Shown: positions 60,882 through 64,000 of the stretch, piece after piece
Layout: each line of letters begins with the position of its first letter
Position numbering within the stretch: position 1 is the stretch's first letter
NCBI RefSeq assembly: GCF_010725485.1
Contig: NZ_AP022598.1
Span: forward strand, 2,294,001 to 2,358,000
Origin: Mycolicibacterium parafortuitum
GTDB lineage: Bacteria; Actinomycetota; Actinomycetes; Mycobacteriales; Mycobacteriaceae
Length of the DNA: 64,000 nt
Direction: 5' to 3'
The notes under the pieces: generated by a model
Databases searched by the model: none
Seen by the model: only the letters and a program-made list of their open reading frames with translations
Told to the model about the DNA's origin: nothing
Translations under genes and position numbers: made by a program

Positions 60882-60900
60882 TAGTTCATCCGTGAAACTA
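60882..60900. promoter_or_regulatory. Imperfect palindrome in AT-rich divergent gap
   Basis: TAGTTCA-TCCG-TGAAACTA has arms pairing with a one-base bulge, in an AT-rich 162-base gap between the ligase and the esterase. A wider TGAAC-N13-GTTCA also exists. It could be an operator for both genes. Confidence 0.35.
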
Positions 60901-61002
60901 GCGGAATAACCAGCAAAAGCTATTTAAAGTTAGCAGCGACTATGTAGCATCCTTTGAACCGGCGAGATCGGGTGCCGGACGGCGAGCAACTTCGGAGGAT
61001 CA

Positions 61003-61899
61003 ATGGCGAGAACCGAGGCGTTGGCGAAGGTCGAGGACATGTACGTCAACGGGTTCCCCGACCCGGCGACGGCGACCGTGGAGCAACTGCGGGCGGCCTA
61101 CGACGACCTGCTGCTCCAGTTCGCGCTTCCCGCCGACGTCGAACCCGTCGAGGGAGTCGCCGGTGGGGTTCCCGTTCTGTTCGTGACGGCTGCCGGGGCG
61201 ACCCGGGACAAGGTGCTCGTCTGGTTCCACGGCGGGGGATACGTGCTCGGCAGTGCCCGGGGGTTCCAGGAACTCGGTCACGCACTCTCCCGCACGTCCG
61301 GTGTGACGGTCGTCCTGCCGGATTACCGGCGCGCACCGGAGAACATGTTTCCCGCCGCCGTCGACGACGGTGTCGCGGCACTCGAGGACCTGGTGTCGAC
61401 CTACGGTGCCGCCGACGTCGCGGTCGGCGGTGACTCCGCGGGCGGCGGCCTGACCCTGGCGGCGCTGACGGTCCTGCGCGATAAAGGTGTGCCGCTTCCG
61501 ACATCGGCGGTCCTCATCTCACCTCTGCTGGATTTCACCGCCAGCGGCGGAAGCGTCGACCTCTACGACGGCAAGGACGTGGCGGTGTCCCGCGGTTCGA
61601 TCGCCAATCTCAAAGAGGCGTACCTGCAGGGCCATGACCCGCGTGACCCCCTCGCGTCACCGGTCTTCGCCGATCTCGGCGGTCTTCCGCCGTCATTGTT
61701 CCTCGTCGGATCCGCCGAGGTACTGCTCGACGACTCCCGCCGTGCGGCACAGTCGATGTCGGCCGCCGGCGGCGCCGCGGCGGTCTCTCTGTACGACGAC
61801 ATGGTCCACGTGTGGCCGCTGTTCTCGTCGATCCTGCCCGAGGGGCTTCAGGCCGCGGACGAGATCGGCCTGTTCGTCCGTAAGCCTCTCGGCCTGTAA
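61003..61899 (+). CDS. HSL-family (LipN/LipR-type) esterase
   Basis: The 298-residue alpha/beta hydrolase of the hormone-sensitive lipase family has HGGG at 76-79, catalytic Ser145 in GDSAGGG and His269 in DDMVHVWPL; the acid is probably in the SAEVLLDD segment. There is no signal peptide, so it acts on cytoplasmic esters or lactones. ATG 61003 follows a GGAGGA site. Close to acyl-CoA enzymes, it might open a lactone or cleave an ester to feed them (inference). Confidence 0.9.
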   Translation: MARTEALAKVEDMYVNGFPDPATATVEQLRAAYDDLLLQFALPADVEPVEGVAGGVPVLFVTAAGATRDKVLVWFHGGGYVLGSARGFQELGHALSRTSGVTVVLPDYRRAPENMFPAAVDDGVAALEDLVSTYGAADVAVGGDSAGGGLTLAALTVLRDKGVPLPTSAVLISPLLDFTASGGSVDLYDGKDVAVSRGSIANLKEAYLQGHDPRDPLASPVFADLGGLPPSLFLVGSAEVLLDDSRRAAQSMSAAGGAAAVSLYDDMVHVWPLFSSILPEGLQAADEIGLFVRKPLGL

Positions 61900-62048
61900 G
61901 CCACCACCGTCCGGGCAGCGCTGTCACGGGTCAGCGCCGGCCTGACCTTGCCCTGGTTGCCTGCGGGCAGCCACCGGGTCGATTCGTGCTGCCCGAATAC
62001 GGATGCCCCCGAACCTCCTCCTGTTCAACGACGAAAGGAAAAGATGGA

Positions 62049-63416
62049 ATGAGAGCAACACTGTCGGATCGGAGACCGGGACACAGATCCCGGCTGTGGC
62101 GCTATCTGGCTTCGATGCTGACGGCCTGTGCGCTGCTGGCAGGAACTGCGGTTCCTGCGGCGGCGGCCGAGCTGATGCGGGTGACGTTCGTGCGTCATGG
62201 TCAGTCGCTCGGAAACGCCTCGGGCAGTATCGATTCGTCGACACCGGGACCGGTGCTCAGCGAGCTCGGCTATCAGCAGGCCGAAGCCGTCGCCGGCCGG
62301 CTCGGTGACAAGAATTTCGACGGCGTCTATGCGTCGTCGATGGTCCGGACCCAGCTGACGGCGGCGCCGATGTCGCGGTATCTGGGGCTGCCCATCGTCG
62401 TGCTGCCGGGTCTGCAGGAGATCGAGGCCGGCATCTACGAGGGGACGCCCGAGAGCGAGGCGTCCAGCGGATACATGCTGGCGCCGCTCGCGTGGGGGCT
62501 GCAGGGCAACCTCGACGCGCGCATCCCGGGCTCGATCGACGGCCACGAGTTCGACGCCAGGATGAAGGGGGCGTTGAAGGAGATCTACGACAGCGGAGAC
62601 CGCAATGCCGTCGTGTTCTCCCATGGCGCCGCCATGATGTTCTGGACGTTCATGAACGTCGAGAACCTGACCGCGGCCCAGAAGATGGAACTGCTGAGGG
62701 CTTCGCTGCGTAACACCGCGGACGTCGTGATCGAGGGGAATGCCGAGGACGGCTGGACGCTGATCAGTTGGGACGGGCGCGAGTTCAGTCAGCAGCGCAC
62801 CTTCGGCGCGGAGATCAAACTGCACCAGCGGACGTTGCGGCAGCAGCTCAAAGCGGTGTCGCAGTCGATCCGTGCCGCGTTCGCCTCGAAAGATCCGGCG
62901 ACCATTGCCACCGCGCTGAACCAGGGCATCAGCGAGGCGAAGTTCTCGATGATCAAGTACCAGCGCGCCGTGCGTGCGGAGCTCATCGAGCGCATCGGCA
63001 AGGCCCGCCCGACGGCCACGTCCCAGACTGCGGTCACCGCAACGACATCGACGGCCGGAGTTCAGCCCGCCGGTGCGACAGCGGCGGCCCCGGTCACCGA
63101 CAACGAGGAACCCGTCGCCGACAAGGCGTCGCGCAAGCGCGATTCGTCGGCCAGAGACGACCAGCGCCGGCCGACGGTCTCAGACGATTCGTCGTCCGAG
63201 ATCGAGGACGTCGTGGACAGCGCTGCTGCCGACGACCGCGATGAGTCGTCGCGCGAAGCCGACGAGGCCGCCGAAACCGAAGCCGAGAGCGACATCTCAG
63301 CCGAAGAGTCCGGTACCGAGTCGAACGAGAAGTACGGTACCGAGTCGGACGAGAAGTCGGACACCGCAGAGTCAGCTGCGGACTCCGCCCGGGACACGGT
63401 CTCCAGCGACAGCTGA
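62049..63416 (+). CDS. Secreted histidine phosphatase with acidic repeat tail
   Basis: The 455-residue protein has a signal peptide (residues 1-40, ending VPAAAA; a lipobox-like LTAC is also present). The histidine-phosphatase domain has the catalytic RHG in TFVRHGQSLGN (His50) and a second His in VFSHGAAM. After about residue 330 a low-complexity tail rich in Ser, Asp and Glu contains near repeats (GTESNEK/GTESDEK). It probably removes phosphate outside the membrane; the substrate is unknown. ATG 62049 follows a GAAAGGAAAAG site. Confidence 0.85.
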   Translation: MRATLSDRRPGHRSRLWRYLASMLTACALLAGTAVPAAAAELMRVTFVRHGQSLGNASGSIDSSTPGPVLSELGYQQAEAVAGRLGDKNFDGVYASSMVRTQLTAAPMSRYLGLPIVVLPGLQEIEAGIYEGTPESEASSGYMLAPLAWGLQGNLDARIPGSIDGHEFDARMKGALKEIYDSGDRNAVVFSHGAAMMFWTFMNVENLTAAQKMELLRASLRNTADVVIEGNAEDGWTLISWDGREFSQQRTFGAEIKLHQRTLRQQLKAVSQSIRAAFASKDPATIATALNQGISEAKFSMIKYQRAVRAELIERIGKARPTATSQTAVTATTSTAGVQPAGATAAAPVTDNEEPVADKASRKRDSSARDDQRRPTVSDDSSSEIEDVVDSAAADDRDESSREADEAAETEAESDISAEESGTESNEKYGTESDEKSDTAESAADSARDTVSSDS

Positions 63417-63439
63417 GCCGTAACCGCGGCTGAATGACG

Positions 63440-63473
63440 AAGGCGCCCAATCACCTCGGTGATTGGGCGCCTT
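63440..63473. terminator. Bidirectional terminator
   Basis: AAGGCGCCCAATCACC (63440-63455) and its exact complement GGTGATTGGGCGCCTT (63458-63473): a perfect 16-base stem between convergent genes, followed by a short T run. Confidence 0.88.
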
Positions 63474-63493
63474 TCAGTCTTCAGGAACCGGGA

Positions 63494-64000
63494 TCAGGCT
63501 CCGGCTGCAGCGTAGATCGGGAGCAGGTCGGTCGCGGCGTCGGCCAGGAACTTCGGATCCACCAGGAGATGCTGGGTGGCCACCTGCATGTCGCGCACGT
63601 AGCGACCCAAGGTGCTTGTGCGGCTGATGCTCTGGCTACCGCTCCACCGGTGAGCGAAGCCGACGATGCTGTCCATGGCCTCGTGGCTCCAGGCCAGCTG
63701 CTGACGCATCCGGGCCATCTGTTCGGCGGTGCGGGTGTGACCTTCCTCGACGGTGGCTTCCGCGGATTCGACCAGGTCGTAGAACGCGAGCCGGACGGCG
63801 TGCAGCAGCGCCTCCATCCGGGCGAACTCGATCTTGAAGATGTCCGCCTCGCCGATCGGGCCTCCGTAGTTGGGCCGGAACTTCTTGACGGCCACTGCGG
63901 CAAGCAGTTCCAGGGCGCGGGTGGCGATTCCGAGGACCACGGGCACGTGGGGCAGCGGGCCGACGAACTCGTTGGACAGCTTGTAGATCGTCTCCGAGCG
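63494..64000 (-). CDS. Acyl-CoA dehydrogenase type-2 / flavin monooxygenase, C-terminal fragment
   Basis: The visible 168 residues begin RSETIYKLSNEFVG at the window edge and end before a TGA at 63494; the 5' part lies outside. The all-helical segment and the final GRYVRDMQVATQHLLVDP fit the C-terminal domain of type-2 acyl-CoA dehydrogenases, including HsaA-like flavin monooxygenases. A GTG at 63946 is internal and is not the real start. The reaction cannot be told from this part. Confidence 0.75.
   Translation of the reverse strand, partial: RSETIYKLSNEFVGPLPHVPVVLGIATRALELLAAVAVKKFRPNYGGPIGEADIFKIEFARMEALLHAVRLAFYDLVESAEATVEEGHTRTAEQMARMRQQLAWSHEAMDSIVGFAHRWSGSQSISRTSTLGRYVRDMQVATQHLLVDPKFLADAATDLLPIYAAAGA

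Overview
The window is high-GC actinobacterial DNA and reads as a chromosomal segment of a fast-growing mycobacterium (Mycolicibacterium type). Gene content and order follow the M. tuberculosis Rv0763c-Rv0812 neighbourhood as I remember it: ferredoxin/CYP51/CYP123/aldA, the purine genes, encapsulin with its DyP peroxidase, and DUF3073. Features that fit a fast grower better than M. tuberculosis are an uninterrupted oligopeptidase B, a full-length RNase H-fold/(p)ppGpp synthetase (RelZ type), a glutathione peroxidase, and extra fatty-acid catabolic operons. I saw no rRNA, tRNA, CRISPR array, insertion sequence or prophage. No gene-free gap exceeds about 280 bases.

Layout. 1-4041 (minus strand): operon TetR > CYP123 > SDR > CYP51 > ferredoxin (cut by the window edge). 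4213-8973 (plus): aldA operon ending in an unrecognised gene. 9027-12652: a lipoprotein gene, then a minus-strand P450 > TetR > EspA/EspE-like group. 12769-46324: eight de novo purine genes (purD, purB, purC, purS, purQ, purL, purF, purM) interleaved with an esterase, an APC permease, RelZ, oligopeptidase B, a UPF0173 hydrolase, the DyP-encapsulin nanocompartment, an M18 aminopeptidase, membrane hydrolases, a folate-dependent YgfZ protein and an aminodeoxychorismate-lyase-like enzyme. 46325-46599: a small gap with its own promoter-like sequence, a very strong Shine-Dalgarno sequence and a long hairpin. 46600-47460: orphan solute-binding lipoprotein. 47608-55273: tightly packed eight-gene acyl-CoA operon. 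55300-64000: a double-TetR regulator, a FadE5-like dehydrogenase, an ADP-forming acyl-CoA ligase, an HSL-type esterase, a secreted histidine phosphatase and the end of a type-2 acyl-CoA dehydrogenase-like gene.

How the genes work together. The purine genes supply PurF, PurD, PurSQL, PurM, PurC and PurB; the PurN, PurE/K and PurH steps are not in the window. Six of these genes (purD, purB, purC, purS, purL, purM) have a TAnnnT -10 box 6-8 bases before the start codon, the signature of leaderless mycobacterial mRNAs. The DyP peroxidase ends in an encapsulin-loading peptide and lies just upstream of the shell gene. The operon at 47608-55273 pairs an acyl-CoA ligase, an acyl-CoA dehydrogenase with a long-chain/isovaleryl-type active site, two SDRs and an enoyl-CoA hydratase with an aminoglycoside-phosphotransferase-fold kinase and a small partner protein. 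This is the parts list of the Pseudomonas levulinate (lva) and vertebrate ACAD10/11 4-hydroxyacid pathways. It is the best candidate here for an under-described system in mycobacteria.

Regulation readable from sequence: a matched pair of GGACA-N2-TGTCC palindromes flanks the CYP51/aldA divergent region; a palindrome lies over the -35 box in front of the FadE5-like gene next to the double TetR; further inverted repeats lie in other divergent gaps. Functional calls rest on recognised motifs and remembered families; no database search was run.
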